NCBI RefSeq assembly: GCF_037963835.1
Contig: NZ_CP150145.1
Coordinates: forward strand, 1,364,001-1,428,000
Reading direction: 5' to 3'
Length of the DNA stretch: 64,000 bases
Source of the DNA: Paenibacillus sp. FSL H8-0332
Lineage (GTDB): Bacteria; Bacillota; Bacilli; Paenibacillales; Paenibacillaceae
In this document: piece after piece, positions 17,734 through 27,299 of the stretch
Numbering within the stretch: position 1 is the first letter of the stretch
Layout of the letters: every line of letters begins with the position of its first letter
Translations under genes and position numbers: made by a program
Notes under the pieces: generated by a model
Database searches by the model: none
Told to the model about the DNA's origin: nothing
Seen by the model: only the letters and a program-made list of their open reading frames with translations

Positions 17734-18720
17734 CTAAATAGACGCCTGCTTGTCTGTTTGGTTGCGGTAATGTTCTCTTAATAGGTTCAATACTGAATCT
17801 ATAACCGCTTGCGGCTGATAGAGTTGAATGGAATGCCAGCTTTCCGTGGCGACGATCTGCCGGGTTTTTGCAGTTAACTGGAGGAGCTTCTTCTGTGATT
17901 GTTGCCAATCCTCATTCTGCCTTCCGGCAGATAATACGATGATTGGTAATTCCGAAACTAAAGGCTCTGACTCTATTAATTGGAGGGCACTTTCTATAGT
18001 GTAGAGAGATTCCAGATATGCCGCTTTATACGCATTATTTCGATATCCGAGTGTCTTCACTGTATGTTGAACTGGTGGAGGCAGCCGTTTGGCACCAATA
18101 GGTTGTTTTAATAGACGGGGCAACCCAATAGGGGATAAAAGATAACCCATTCTTAGTCGTCTCAGGTGCCGCAGCCGTTCTTCATATCTGATTTGATTAA
18201 AAGTGGATTCTATGAATCTTTGCTCATGTGTGGAGTCCACAAGAATAATCCCGGAGACCTCTTCAGGATACTTAGAAGCAAACAGCCGCATGATCATTCC
18301 GCCATAGGAGTGCCCTACAAGGATGTATGGGGGTTCTAATTCAAGCTGCGTTAATAATTCCCGCAAATCACGAACATAACCTTCGCAAGTCGGCTCACTG
18401 ATAGGCGTAGTGCTCCAACCGAACCCGGCCCGGTCATAGGAGAGGACCTTGGTATGTTTGGCTAATGCAGGCTGAACCAGCGACCAATCCAGAGCACAAC
18501 CACCCATTCCTGCTTCTAATAGAATCGTCGGAAGTTTACTTGTGCTGCTGCCGGTAACAATCGCATGGAGATGATGTGAGCCAACTGAAATCTTTTCACC
18601 TGGAGCTTTATATTTATACAGAAGGTATCTGGAAAGAGCCGCTTGAATCCATGTGAATGGAAGTCCGATCAGAGAAATAATTACTCGAAGAAGGCTTTCG
18701 GTAAAATTAATTTTGCTCAT
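17734..18720 (-). CDS. Alpha/beta hydrolase with N-terminal membrane segment
   Basis: A 328-residue hydrolase. A hydrophobic stretch at residues 9-28 may anchor it to the membrane. LLEAGMGG and SYDRAGFGWS are the strand/oxyanion motifs, ILVGHSYGGM carries the nucleophile Ser, and ESWHSIQLYQP contains the catalytic His. The nearest types are haloperoxidase-like or ester hydrolases; no substrate is evident. ATG 18720 follows AGAGGTGT; the longer frame to 18765 lacks a ribosome site. Confidence 0.8.
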   Translation of the reverse strand: MSKINFTESLLRVIISLIGLPFTWIQAALSRYLLYKYKAPGEKISVGSHHLHAIVTGSSTSKLPTILLEAGMGGCALDWSLVQPALAKHTKVLSYDRAGFGWSTTPISEPTCEGYVRDLRELLTQLELEPPYILVGHSYGGMIMRLFASKYPEEVSGIILVDSTHEQRFIESTFNQIRYEERLRHLRRLRMGYLLSPIGLPRLLKQPIGAKRLPPPVQHTVKTLGYRNNAYKAAYLESLYTIESALQLIESEPLVSELPIIVLSAGRQNEDWQQSQKKLLQLTAKTRQIVATESWHSIQLYQPQAVIDSVLNLLREHYRNQTDKQASI

Positions 18721-18941
18721 GAGACACCTCTTTTCCTGTTCTAACTTGCATAATATAGGATTCATTTAATTGTTAAAGAGAAATCTCACGGTATCCATTT
18801 CCTATTTTATTTCTACAGTCTCTTTCATGTTGTCCTGACCTGATTGAACACAAACAAAGACAGCCAACACATTCATCGGCTGCCTTTATCCAAATATGTA
18901 TTTCGGTTCACGCCTATCTGATCTTTTTGAGAAAAATTTGC

Positions 18942-18997
18942 TTGAAGCTTTCCCGGGCATGAAGTATACTGTTCTCGGGAAGGTTAAGCGCTTACCC
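18942..18997 (+). promoter_or_regulatory. iolG promoter and LacI-type operator
   Basis: TTGAAG (18942-18947) and TATACT (18965-18970) are spaced by 17 bases. The operator GGTTAAGCGCTTACCC (18982-18997), with the perfect palindrome TAAGCGCTTA, begins 11 bases after the -10 element, so a bound repressor would cover the start of transcription. The identical 16-mer occurs before iolC. The rest of the spacer from 18721 shows only a weak GC hairpin near 18860-18888 of unclear role. Confidence 0.8.
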
Positions 18998-19017
18998 TCT
19001 GAGGAGGATAAGCGAAC

Positions 19018-20067
19018 ATGGTTAAACCGATTGTAGTTGGCATTATCGGAGCGGGAAGAATCGGCCGCCTCCACGCAGACAATCTGCGTGCGATGCCGTC
19101 GTTCAAACTGAAGTCCATAGCTGAAGCTATGATGAGTGACGAATTGCTGGCCTGGGCAGAGAGCAGGGGGCTTGGCTCTGTTTTTGCTGCGGGTGAAGAT
19201 ATACTGAATGATCCTGAGATTGAAGCGGTGTTCATCTGCACGCCGACTGATTCGCATGCGTCCTGGATTGAGCGGGCTGCGCGGGCGGGCAAACATATCT
19301 TCTGTGAAAAGCCGATCAGCCTCTCCTCGGAAGAGACCCAGCGGGCCTTGCAGGCGGCAGAGGACGCCGGTGTGCTGCTGCAAGTTGGCTTCAACCGCCG
19401 GATGGACCCCAGCTTCCGCAAGCTTAAGCGGCTGGTTCAATCCGGGGAGCTGGGGAATCCGCATATTGTGAAAATCACCTCGCGTGACCCGCAGCCTCCC
19501 GGTGAGGCTTATGTACGGTCCTCGGGCGGGATGTTCATGGATATGACGATTCATGATTTCGATATGGCCCGTTATCTGGTGGGCAGTGAAGTGGCCGAGG
19601 TCTACACCCGGGGGGCGAATCTGATTGATCCGATGTTCGGCCGTTGCGGGGATGTGGACACCGCCGTCATTACCTTGACGTTCGTGAACGGGGCGATCTG
19701 CGTAATCGACAACAGCCGGCAGGCTGTATACGGCTATGATCAGCGGGTGGAGGTGTTCGGAACGCTGGGTTCGGCGACGGCAGACAACTGCCGACCGACA
19801 ACAGTGGAGGTATCCACCGCGACTTCGGTCACCCGCGATCAGCCGGAGCATTTCTTCCTGGAGCGCTATAACCAGGCATTTATGGAGGAGATTGCCGCGT
19901 TTGCCCGTTCAGTAAGGCTGGAGGAACCGGTGATCTGCAGTGGCCGTGACGGCGAAGCGGCACAGCTCATTGCCGAAGCAGCCAGAGAATCGTATCTGAG
20001 CGGACTTCCCGTCAAGTTGTCTGTAACTGCTGCGGAAGCGGGATTTTCTGAACTGCAGGCCTTGTAA
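19018..20067 (+). CDS. iolG: Inositol 2-dehydrogenase
   Basis: A 349-residue GFO/IDH/MocA oxidoreductase that oxidises myo-inositol to scyllo-inosose with NAD+, the first step of inositol catabolism. The Rossmann loop is GAGRIG (11-16), the EKP motif gives K98, and FMDMTIHDFDMARY gives D175 and H179. These match the catalytic Lys-Asp-His set known from the Bacillus subtilis enzyme. A strong ribosome site GAGGAGGA precedes ATG 19018. It is cotranscribed with iolB and has its own LacI-type operator. Confidence 0.92.
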   Translation: MVKPIVVGIIGAGRIGRLHADNLRAMPSFKLKSIAEAMMSDELLAWAESRGLGSVFAAGEDILNDPEIEAVFICTPTDSHASWIERAARAGKHIFCEKPISLSSEETQRALQAAEDAGVLLQVGFNRRMDPSFRKLKRLVQSGELGNPHIVKITSRDPQPPGEAYVRSSGGMFMDMTIHDFDMARYLVGSEVAEVYTRGANLIDPMFGRCGDVDTAVITLTFVNGAICVIDNSRQAVYGYDQRVEVFGTLGSATADNCRPTTVEVSTATSVTRDQPEHFFLERYNQAFMEEIAAFARSVRLEEPVICSGRDGEAAQLIAEAARESYLSGLPVKLSVTAAEAGFSELQAL

Positions 20068-20106
20068 GCGGATACAGATTCTGAAGACAGAGGAGGATGA
20101 ACGAGG

Positions 20107-20940
20107 ATGTCTGATCTACTGATTAAGGCCGGAACGCCGGATAAGGATGGCTGTATCGCTGCGGTCAGCCCCGAGAGTGCCGGATGGAAGTATGTCGGGT
20201 TCGAGGTGTACCAATTGCAGGCCGGAGCTACCCTGGAGCGTGATAGCGAAGAGAATGAAGTCTGTCTGGTACTGCTGGCGGGCAAAGCAGATATAGAGGT
20301 GGAAGGCGAGCGGTTCGCCGATATCGGCGGACGCATGTCCGTTTTTGAAGATATGGCTCCTTATGCTGTATATGTTCCGGCGGGAGCGCATTATGAGGTT
20401 AGCGCACTGTCAGAGCTGGAGCTTGCGGTCTGCCTTGCTCCGGGAAGCGGCAAATATCCGGCACGGCTGATTACCCCGTCAGATGCGGCGATCGAGGACC
20501 GTGGCTATGGCAGCATGACTCGCAAAGTTGTTAATATCCTGCCTGAGCAGAGTGTGGCCGAGAGCCTGCTGGTGGTCGAGGTTCGCACGGGTGGCGGCAA
20601 TTGGTCCAGCTATCCGCCGCACAAGCATGACCAGGATAACCTGCCGGCGGAATCCTACCTGGAGGAGACGTATTATCACCGGGTCAATCCCGCCAAGGGC
20701 TTCGTGGTGCAGCGGGTCTACAACGATGACCGCAGCCTCGACGAGACTATTGCTGTCCCTGATAAAAGCATCGTGCTGGTGCCGGAGGGTTATCACCCTG
20801 TCTCCGCGCCGCCGGGATATGATTCGTATTATCTTAACGTGATGGCCGGACCGGTCCGCACGTGGGTGTTCCACAATGATCCCGATCATGAGTGGCTGTT
20901 CAAGCCTGCACAGAGCGGGCCTGTGACAGCGGCAGAGTGA
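20107..20940 (+). CDS. iolB: 5-deoxy-glucuronate isomerase
   Basis: A 277-residue bicupin that converts 5-deoxy-glucuronate, produced by IolD, to 2-deoxy-5-keto-gluconate. The second cupin half has the family's metal-binding motif in the YPPHKHDQDNLPAESYLEE region and WVFHNDPDHEW at the C-terminus. The gene lies 39 bases after iolG and ends just before a terminator, so iolG-iolB is a two-gene unit. Confidence 0.93.
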   Translation: MSDLLIKAGTPDKDGCIAAVSPESAGWKYVGFEVYQLQAGATLERDSEENEVCLVLLAGKADIEVEGERFADIGGRMSVFEDMAPYAVYVPAGAHYEVSALSELELAVCLAPGSGKYPARLITPSDAAIEDRGYGSMTRKVVNILPEQSVAESLLVVEVRTGGGNWSSYPPHKHDQDNLPAESYLEETYYHRVNPAKGFVVQRVYNDDRSLDETIAVPDKSIVLVPEGYHPVSAPPGYDSYYLNVMAGPVRTWVFHNDPDHEWLFKPAQSGPVTAAE

Positions 20941-21000
20941 TTTGAGTCAAAGAGGGTAGAAGGTTATGTAGCTTGGCAGACAAGCGAATGGTTTATAATG

Positions 21001-21028
21001 GGGCTTCCGCGCAGCGGGAGCCTTTTTT
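21001..21028 (+). terminator. Terminator after iolB
   Basis: GGCTTCCGC and GCGGGAGCC pair around a 3-base loop with one mismatch and are followed by six T residues. Confidence 0.85.
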
Positions 21029-21217
21029 ACTCTAGAGGAAATTATGATTTTCTTCTGTTGTGGATAAATGGCGCGCAGGTAATCTCATTCACCCGTAAGG
21101 GTTATTTAAATAGCTGGTTTGTAGAAGACACACATACCCGATAGATAGACAGCGTGGGAGGACTTCCTTATAATCGAAGGATAAGAAGGCAAGAACGCAA
21201 AGGCGGGCTTAATAACG

Positions 21218-22228
21218 ATGAAACCTACGATCTATGATGTGGCACGGGAAGCAGGCGTCTCTATCGCTACGGTGTCCAAGGTATTGAATAAGAGCGGCCG
21301 GATCAGCGACAAGACGCGGGAAAAGGTAGGGCGGGTCATGGAGGAGCTGAACTACCAGCCCAGTCTGGTAGCTTCTGCCCTGACCAGCCGCCGGACGGGG
21401 ACCATCGGGCTGATGATCCCCGATATTGCCAATCCTTTTTTTGCGGAGACGGCTCGCGGCATCGAGGATTACGCCCAGGAGCAGGGCAGCGACTTAATCG
21501 TATGCAGTACGGATCGCAGCGATGAAAAGGCAGCCCGGTATATCTCGCTGCTGCTGCGCAAGCGGGTGGATGGCCTGATTATTGCCTCTCATACGGGGAA
21601 TCCTGAGCTGATTCGCGGAATGGTGGCCGATCATGTGCCGCTTGTGCTGTTCTCAGCCGATATCCGTATGCTGGAGGGCAACAGTGTCACCGTCGATGAC
21701 TACAAAGGCGGCTATCAGGCCACGGAATATCTGCTGTCCCTCGGTCACCGCAGGCTGGGAGTTATCTCTGACAATCTGCCGGGGAGCAGGCTGCGTGTGG
21801 AGGGGTTCCTGGATGCGCTGAAGGCGGCGGGGATTTCTTTTGACAATCCGGCGAATATGATCCACACCTCGGCTACGCTGGAGAACGGGCGCACGGCAGC
21901 GGCAGAGATGCTGAATCAGGCACAGGACATACGCCCGACCGCCATCTTTGGCTGCAATGATCTACTGGCGATCGGGGTGCTCAAGGAGGCGCGCAGTGCC
22001 GGCCTGTCTATTCCCCGCGACCTGTCCGTAGTCGGCTTCGACAATACGATGCTGGCCGAAATCTGCCATCCCTCGCTGACCAGTATCGCCCAGCCTCTGC
22101 GCGAGATGACCGAGCAGGCGATGCTTCTGCTGAATGAATCGATCAGTAACCCCACCAGCCCCAAGCGCAAAATCATGCTGATGCCCGAGCTGGTCATCCG
22201 CCATTCGACGGGTCCGGTTCCGCACTAA
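21218..22228 (+). CDS. LacI family repressor, probable inositol regulator
   Basis: A 336-residue LacI/GalR protein. The N-terminal helix-turn-helix IYDVAREAGVSIATVSKVLN (4-23) and hinge PSLVASALTSRRTGTIGLMIPD lead to a periplasmic-binding-protein-like effector domain with FGCNDLLAIGVL and VVGFDNT. It lies between the iolGB and iolCADE units. The shared operator TAAGCGCTTA has the form bound by LacI-type proteins, so it is the best candidate for the regulator of both units. B. subtilis instead uses the DeoR-type IolR. The ribosome site is weak (AAAGGCGGG about 11 bases away), which fits low expression. Confidence 0.85.
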   Translation: MKPTIYDVAREAGVSIATVSKVLNKSGRISDKTREKVGRVMEELNYQPSLVASALTSRRTGTIGLMIPDIANPFFAETARGIEDYAQEQGSDLIVCSTDRSDEKAARYISLLLRKRVDGLIIASHTGNPELIRGMVADHVPLVLFSADIRMLEGNSVTVDDYKGGYQATEYLLSLGHRRLGVISDNLPGSRLRVEGFLDALKAAGISFDNPANMIHTSATLENGRTAAAEMLNQAQDIRPTAIFGCNDLLAIGVLKEARSAGLSIPRDLSVVGFDNTMLAEICHPSLTSIAQPLREMTEQAMLLLNESISNPTSPKRKIMLMPELVIRHSTGPVPH

Positions 22229-22245
22229 CCACACCACTATCTATT

Positions 22246-22285
22246 AAAGACCTGTTCCGGCTGCGGCTGGGAGCGGGTCTTTTTT
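22246..22285 (+). terminator. Terminator after the LacI gene
   Basis: AAAGACC pairs with GGGTCTTT, enclosing a GC-rich loop with further internal pairing, and is followed by a T-run. Confidence 0.75.
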
Positions 22286-22353
22286 GCGTGCAGTGGGGGG
22301 AGAGCGAGATGTGTGGGGGGGAGTGTGCCGGAGGGATGCGAAAAACCGATTAT

Positions 22354-22367
22354 TGATATCGCTTTCA
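22354..22367 (+). promoter_or_regulatory. cre-like site before iolC
   Basis: TGATATCGCTTTCA matches the cre consensus at all but one defined position. It lies 9 bases upstream of the iolC -35 element. A single GAAAAACCGAT core, as in the 51-bp repeats, lies immediately before it at about 22340. Confidence 0.5.
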
Positions 22368-22376
22368 AATTGAGGA

Positions 22377-22435
22377 TTGCCAAAAGCGCGCTTCTAAACT
22401 ATACTGAAGTAGAAAATTAGGTTAAGCGCTTACCC
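22377..22435 (+). promoter_or_regulatory. iolC promoter and LacI-type operator
   Basis: TTGCCA (22377-22382) and TATACT (22400-22405) are 17 bases apart. The operator GGTTAAGCGCTTACCC (22420-22435) is identical to that before iolG and lies at nearly the same place relative to the start of transcription. Confidence 0.8.
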
Positions 22436-22709
22436 TCCCCTGAGATGAAATGAACCATTCTGTTCCAAAGGAAACGATTAAACGTTGAAATACTCGTTGA
22501 AATACTCAATCTACACGCCAACCGACTCTTAATGCAGCGTATCAAACTAACCTTAAGATTGTGCGATTTATAGCATCATTGCGCTTATTTACAACTTCAC
22601 TGTACGAATTACAACTTCATTGTCCAATTCACAACGGTTTACAGCCATTCATATTACCGTAGTACCGAATGAATTACCTTTTCCCTAGCTTGATCAAGGA
22701 GGCATCACT
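22436..22709 (+). other. Long untranslated leader of iolC with short repeats
   Basis: About 290 bases separate the predicted iolC transcription start from its ATG. The leader holds a perfect 12-bp tandem duplication of CGTTGAAATACT (22483-22506) and a degenerate repeat of ACAACTTCAYTGT at 22591 and 22611, followed by TTCACAAC near 22628. No known riboswitch pattern or terminator was recognised. GATCAAGGAGG just before the ATG is the ribosome site. Confidence 0.5.
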
Positions 22710-23720
22710 ATGAACGGTTTAAAGTTTGACTCTGACCGGCGGCTGGATGTAGTTGCTGTTGGCCGGTTGTGTATTGATTTGAACGCCAATGAGACCGGGC
22801 GGCCGATGGAAGAGACGATGACCTTCACCAAATATGTCGGCGGCTCTCCGGCCAATATTATCATCGGTGCAGCGCGGCTCGGCATGCGTACCGGCTTCAT
22901 CGGCAAGCTGGCTGACGACCAGATGGGCAGGTTCATCCGCAGCTATCTGCGCAAGGATGGCATTGACGACAGCCAGGTGTGCGTGGACCGGACGGGTGCG
23001 GTGACGGGGCTGGCTTTTACCGAAATTAAGAGCCCGCAGGAGTGCAGCATTCTAATGTACCGCGACCATGTGGCCGATCTGCTGCTGAACACGGAGGAGA
23101 TCTCGGAAGATTACATTGCCAGCTCCAAGGCGCTGCTCATCTCCGGTACGGCGCTGGCGCAGAGCCCCTCGCGTGAAGCGGTGTTTCTGGCGCTGGAATT
23201 CGCCCGCAAGCATAACGTGACTGTGTTCTTCGATCTCGATTACCGCCCTTATACCTGGACATCAGCCGCTGAAACGGCGGTCTACTATAACCTTGCTGCT
23301 GAGAAAAGCCACTGCATCATCGGCACGCGCGAAGAATTTGACATGATGGAGAATCTGTACAATCTGGCTGGCGCCGATGATCAGGCCACGGCAGCCCGCT
23401 GGTTCTCGCATCAGGCAGAGCTGGTGGTCATCAAGCACGGCGGCAGCGGCTCGATTAGCTATACAGCGGATGGGCAGAGCCACCGGAGCGGGATTTTCCC
23501 GGCAAAAGTGCTCAAGACGTTCGGCGCAGGCGATTCCTATGCGTCAGCCTTCATCCACAGTCTGATGAGCGGGCACAGTGTCAGTGAGGCGATGCGGCGC
23601 GGCAGTGCCTCGGCCTCGATTGTCATCTCCCGCCACAGCTGCTCCGATGCTATGCCAACCCTGGAGGAGCTGGAGGATTTCCTGCGAACGAACGAGGAGG
23701 TTCCGGCAGGCGCACAATAA
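22710..23720 (+). CDS. iolC: 5-dehydro-2-deoxygluconokinase
   Basis: A 336-residue PfkB-family sugar kinase that phosphorylates 2-deoxy-5-keto-gluconate using ATP. The N-terminal signature VGRLCIDLNA and KYVGGSPANI and the C-terminal PfkB motif with FGAGDSYAS (D275 as catalytic base) are present. It is the first gene of the iolCADE unit under the second LacI-type operator; iolA follows after 48 bases. Confidence 0.92.
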   Translation: MNGLKFDSDRRLDVVAVGRLCIDLNANETGRPMEETMTFTKYVGGSPANIIIGAARLGMRTGFIGKLADDQMGRFIRSYLRKDGIDDSQVCVDRTGAVTGLAFTEIKSPQECSILMYRDHVADLLLNTEEISEDYIASSKALLISGTALAQSPSREAVFLALEFARKHNVTVFFDLDYRPYTWTSAAETAVYYNLAAEKSHCIIGTREEFDMMENLYNLAGADDQATAARWFSHQAELVVIKHGGSGSISYTADGQSHRSGIFPAKVLKTFGAGDSYASAFIHSLMSGHSVSEAMRRGSASASIVISRHSCSDAMPTLEELEDFLRTNEEVPAGAQ

Positions 23721-23768
23721 GTAAGGGTAGTCAGCAGACTCTATATAGAACAGAAGGAGTGGACATAA

Positions 23769-25229
23769 ATGACAGAGCAAACGGCACAAGTATTGAAAAA
23801 CTATATCGGCGGGCAATGGGTAACAGCCGATACGGCACAGACGGAGCCGGTAGTGAACCCGGCCACAGGTGAGCTGCTGGGCAGAACGCCTCTATCCGGC
23901 AGAGCCGATGTGGACCGGGCGGTGGCGGCGGCTAAGGCCGCTTTTGCAGGCTGGTCCGCAACACCGGTTCCGCGCAGAGCACGGATTCTGTTCAAATATC
24001 AGCAGCTGCTGGTCGAGAATTGGGAGAAGCTTGCGAAGATCATCACCCTGGAGAACGGCAAAAGCTTCAAAGAAGCCTACGGCGAGGTCCAGCGCGGCAT
24101 TGAATGCGTAGAATTCGCGGCAGGCGCTCCGACACTGATGATGGGCCGGCAGCTGCCGGATATTGCGACTGGTATCGAATCAGGGATGTACCGTTATCCG
24201 ATTGGAGTGGTCGGCGGGATTACCCCGTTCAATTTCCCGATGATGGTGCCGTGCTGGATGTTCCCGCTGGCGATTGCCTGCGGCAACACCTTTGTGCTGA
24301 AGCCTTCGGAGCGTACACCGCTGCTGGCGGCCCGCCTTGCGGAGCTGCTGGAGGAAGCCGGATTGCCCAGCGGTGTGCTGAATGTGGTGAACGGCGCGCA
24401 TGAGGTGGTGAACGGGCTGCTGGAGCACCCGGATGTGAAGGCGATTTCTTTTGTCGGATCGCAGCCGGTGGCGGAATATGTGTACAAAAAAGGAACAGAT
24501 CACCTGAAGCGTGTCCAGGCGCTGGCCGGAGCGAAGAACCACTCCATCGTGCTGGCGGACGCGAACCTGGAAGCCTCAGCCTCCCAGATTGTGAATGCGG
24601 CCTTCGGCTCTGCCGGAGAACGCTGCATGGCCTGCTCGGTGGTAACGGTGCAGGAGGAAGTCGCCGATGAGCTGATCTCCATTCTGCTGCGGGAGTGCAA
24701 CAGCATGACCATCGGGAATGGGCTAGAGGAGGATACGTTCCTGGGGCCGGTGATCCGTCAAGGCCATAAAGAGCGTACGGTTAGCTACATTGAACAGGGC
24801 ATCGCCGAAGGCGCGAAGCTGCTCAGGGATGGCCGTGAGGATGCGGCGGTGAAGGGAGAAGGTTATTTCATCGGACCTACGCTGTTCGACGGGGTGACGG
24901 AGGAGATGAAGATCTGGCAGGAGGAGATTTTTGCGCCGGTGCTGTCGGTGATCCGGGTGAAGGATGTAGCCCAGGCGGTGGAGATTGCGAATCGCTCGCG
25001 GTTTGCGAACGGAGCTTGTATCTTCACCAATGATGGCGGTAAAGTCCGTTACTTCCGCGAACATATCGAGTCCGGCATGCTGGGCGTCAATGTTGGAGTG
25101 CCTGCACCGATGGCGTTCTTCCCGTTCTCGGGCTGGAAGGATTCGTTCTACGGCGATCTTCATGCGAACGGAAGCGACGGGGTAGAATTCTATACGCGCA
25201 AAAAAGTCGTCACTGCCCGCTGGCAGTAG
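23769..25229 (+). CDS. iolA: Methylmalonate-semialdehyde dehydrogenase (CoA-acylating)
   Basis: A 486-residue aldehyde dehydrogenase that converts malonic semialdehyde (or methylmalonic semialdehyde) with NAD+ and CoA to acetyl-CoA or propionyl-CoA. The NAD-binding segment [16 protein letters not shown] and the catalytic [12 protein letters not shown] with C286 are typical of the MmsA/IolA branch. It is translationally spaced with a good AGAAGGAGTGG site. Confidence 0.93.
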   Translation: MTEQTAQVLKNYIGGQWVTADTAQTEPVVNPATGELLGRTPLSGRADVDRAVAAAKAAFAGWSATPVPRRARILFKYQQLLVENWEKLAKIITLENGKSFKEAYGEVQRGIECVEFAAGAPTLMMGRQLPDIATGIESGMYRYPIGVVGGITPFNFPMMVPCWMFPLAIACGNTFVLKPSERTPLLAARLAELLEEAGLPSGVLNVVNGAHEVVNGLLEHPDVKAISFVGSQPVAEYVYKKGTDHLKRVQALAGAKNHSIVLADANLEASASQIVNAAFGSAGERCMACSVVTVQEEVADELISILLRECNSMTIGNGLEEDTFLGPVIRQGHKERTVSYIEQGIAEGAKLLRDGREDAAVKGEGYFIGPTLFDGVTEEMKIWQEEIFAPVLSVIRVKDVAQAVEIANRSRFANGACIFTNDGGKVRYFREHIESGMLGVNVGVPAPMAFFPFSGWKDSFYGDLHANGSDGVEFYTRKKVVTARWQ

Positions 25230-25253
25230 ACAAGGCGAAGGGAGGAACATGAA

Positions 25254-27200
25254 GTGGAACGTATCCGATTAACGACAGCGCAGGCGCTGGTTAAATTTCT
25301 GAATCAGCAGTATGTGGATTACGGCGGCGGGCCGGAACGCTTCGTGCACGGGGTATTCACCGTGTTCGGGCATGGCAATGTACTTGGATTAGGGCAGGCC
25401 TTGCAGGAAGCGCCGGGTGAACTGACGGTCTACCAGGGACGCAATGAGCAAGGGATGGTTCACGCGGCAACCGCATTTGCCAAGCAGAGCCGCAGACGGA
25501 AGATTATGGCCTGTACAGCTTCAGTAGGGCCGGGGGCTGCTAACATGCTGACGGCCGCTGCAACGGCAACGGCAAATCAGATTCCTGTGCTGCTGCTGCC
25601 GGGAGATACCTTCGCTACCCGCCAGCCTGACCCGGTGCTCCAGCAGATGGAGCATACGTATAATCTGTCGATCACGGTCAATGACGCCTTCAAGGCGGTC
25701 AGCAAATACTGGGACCGTGTCACCCGGCCGGAGCAGCTGATGTCGGCCATGCTGAACGCGATGCGGGTGCTGACGGATCCGGGAGATACCGGGGCGGTTA
25801 CGATTGCGCTGCCGCAGGATGTGCAGGGCGAAGCCTGGGAGTATCCGGCTGATTTCTTCCGCAAGCGGATTCACCGGGTCATCGCCCGGCTGCCTCATCC
25901 GCAGGAGATTGCGGCTGCGGCTGAGCTGATCACCAGCAAGCAGCGGCCGCTGCTGGTCTGCGGCGGGGGTGTCCGGTATGGGGATGCCGGAGCGGCGCTG
26001 CGCGCTTTTGCCGAGAAATTCGCTATTCCGTTCGGAGAGACCCAGGCCGGCAAAAGCGCCGTAGCCAGCAGCTGCGAGTACAACCTCGGCGGCATCGGCG
26101 TCACCGGCAACGGCTGCGCGAATGCGCTGGCCCCGGAGGCAGATCTGGTGATCGGCGTCGGTACCCGGTTCACGGACTTCACCACCGCCTCGAAGAGTCT
26201 GTTCAGTCATCCTGAGGTGGAATTCCTGACGCTGAACGCTTCGCCCTATCATGCGGCCAAGCTGGACGCGCTGGCGGTAGTTTGCGATGCAGCCGAAGGC
26301 TTGAACGCCTTAGCCGCAGCGCTGGAGGAGCGGGGGTACCGCTCAGCGTATACGGATGAGATCGCCCAGGCGAAGAAATCGTGGGCTGCGGAGAGAGAAC
26401 GCTTAGCTGGTGTGGAGTATCCGGCGAACACCGGCAACACAGGTGCGTTCACCCCGGAAGTAGCCGGACAGCTTGATGAGAAGCTCCCGGAATATGCAGA
26501 GGTGCTAGGCACTTCGCTGACCCAGACGCAGGTGCTGGGGATCATTAATGAAGCTATTCCGCAGGATGCGATTGTCATTGGAGCGGCGGGCAGTCTGCCG
26601 GGAGATATGCAGCGGATGTGGAACTCGGAGGTGCCGGATACCTATCATATGGAATATGGCTTCTCGTGTATGGGCTATGAGATTGCCGGGGCGCTGGGCA
26701 TCAAGCTGGCAGAGCCGGGGCGTGAAGTCTACGCGCTGGTCGGGGACGGCAGCTACCAGATGCTGCATTCCGAGCTGGTAACCAGCTTGCAGGAGAACCG
26801 GAAGATCAACGTCCTTCTGCTGGATAATGCAGGCTTCGGCTGTATTAATAACCTGCAGATGGAGCAGGGAATGGACAGCATGGCCACAGAATTCCGCCAC
26901 CGGGGTACGGACGGGCAGCTCAGCGGTGAGCTGATGCGGATCGACTATGCGGCGAGTGCAGCCGGTTATGGGGTAGAGACCTTCCGCGCGTCAACAGTTG
27001 AGGAGCTTCGCACGGCTCTGGCTGCGGCCTGCCAGTCGGAACGCTCCACGCTGATCGATATCAAAGTGCTGCCGAAGACGATGACCCACGGCTATGGGGC
27101 CTGGTGGAATGTCGGGGTAGCGGAAGTGTCCGGCAAGGAAGCGATGCAGGAGGCTTATGACCGGAAGCGCAGCGGACTAGAGACAGCCCGGAGCTACTGA
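25254..27200 (+). CDS. iolD: 3D-(3,5/4)-trihydroxycyclohexane-1,2-dione hydrolase
   Basis: A 648-residue thiamine diphosphate enzyme that opens the inositol ring to give 5-deoxy-glucuronate. N-terminal catalytic Glu lies in [17 protein letters not shown], and the TPP/Mg2+ motif is in the [18 protein letters not shown] region with [12 protein letters not shown]. It starts at GTG 25254 behind GGGAGGAAC; an ATG five bases earlier is in another frame. It is a member of the iolCADE operon. Confidence 0.94.
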   Translation: MERIRLTTAQALVKFLNQQYVDYGGGPERFVHGVFTVFGHGNVLGLGQALQEAPGELTVYQGRNEQGMVHAATAFAKQSRRRKIMACTASVGPGAANMLTAAATATANQIPVLLLPGDTFATRQPDPVLQQMEHTYNLSITVNDAFKAVSKYWDRVTRPEQLMSAMLNAMRVLTDPGDTGAVTIALPQDVQGEAWEYPADFFRKRIHRVIARLPHPQEIAAAAELITSKQRPLLVCGGGVRYGDAGAALRAFAEKFAIPFGETQAGKSAVASSCEYNLGGIGVTGNGCANALAPEADLVIGVGTRFTDFTTASKSLFSHPEVEFLTLNASPYHAAKLDALAVVCDAAEGLNALAAALEERGYRSAYTDEIAQAKKSWAAERERLAGVEYPANTGNTGAFTPEVAGQLDEKLPEYAEVLGTSLTQTQVLGIINEAIPQDAIVIGAAGSLPGDMQRMWNSEVPDTYHMEYGFSCMGYEIAGALGIKLAEPGREVYALVGDGSYQMLHSELVTSLQENRKINVLLLDNAGFGCINNLQMEQGMDSMATEFRHRGTDGQLSGELMRIDYAASAAGYGVETFRASTVEELRTALAAACQSERSTLIDIKVLPKTMTHGYGAWWNVGVAEVSGKEAMQEAYDRKRSGLETARSY

Positions 27201-27299
27201 GCGGGCGCTGGATGTGCGCTGAATGTGCGCGAAGCAGGGCAGACGGCGCACAGTGAATCAAGGATTCTGCCATACTTGGGATTGTGGAAGGGGTAGAAC

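Noticed and set aside
18860-18888. CAGCC/GGCTG hairpin as a terminator
   Set aside because: No gene ends beside it on either strand and the stem is only five base pairs.
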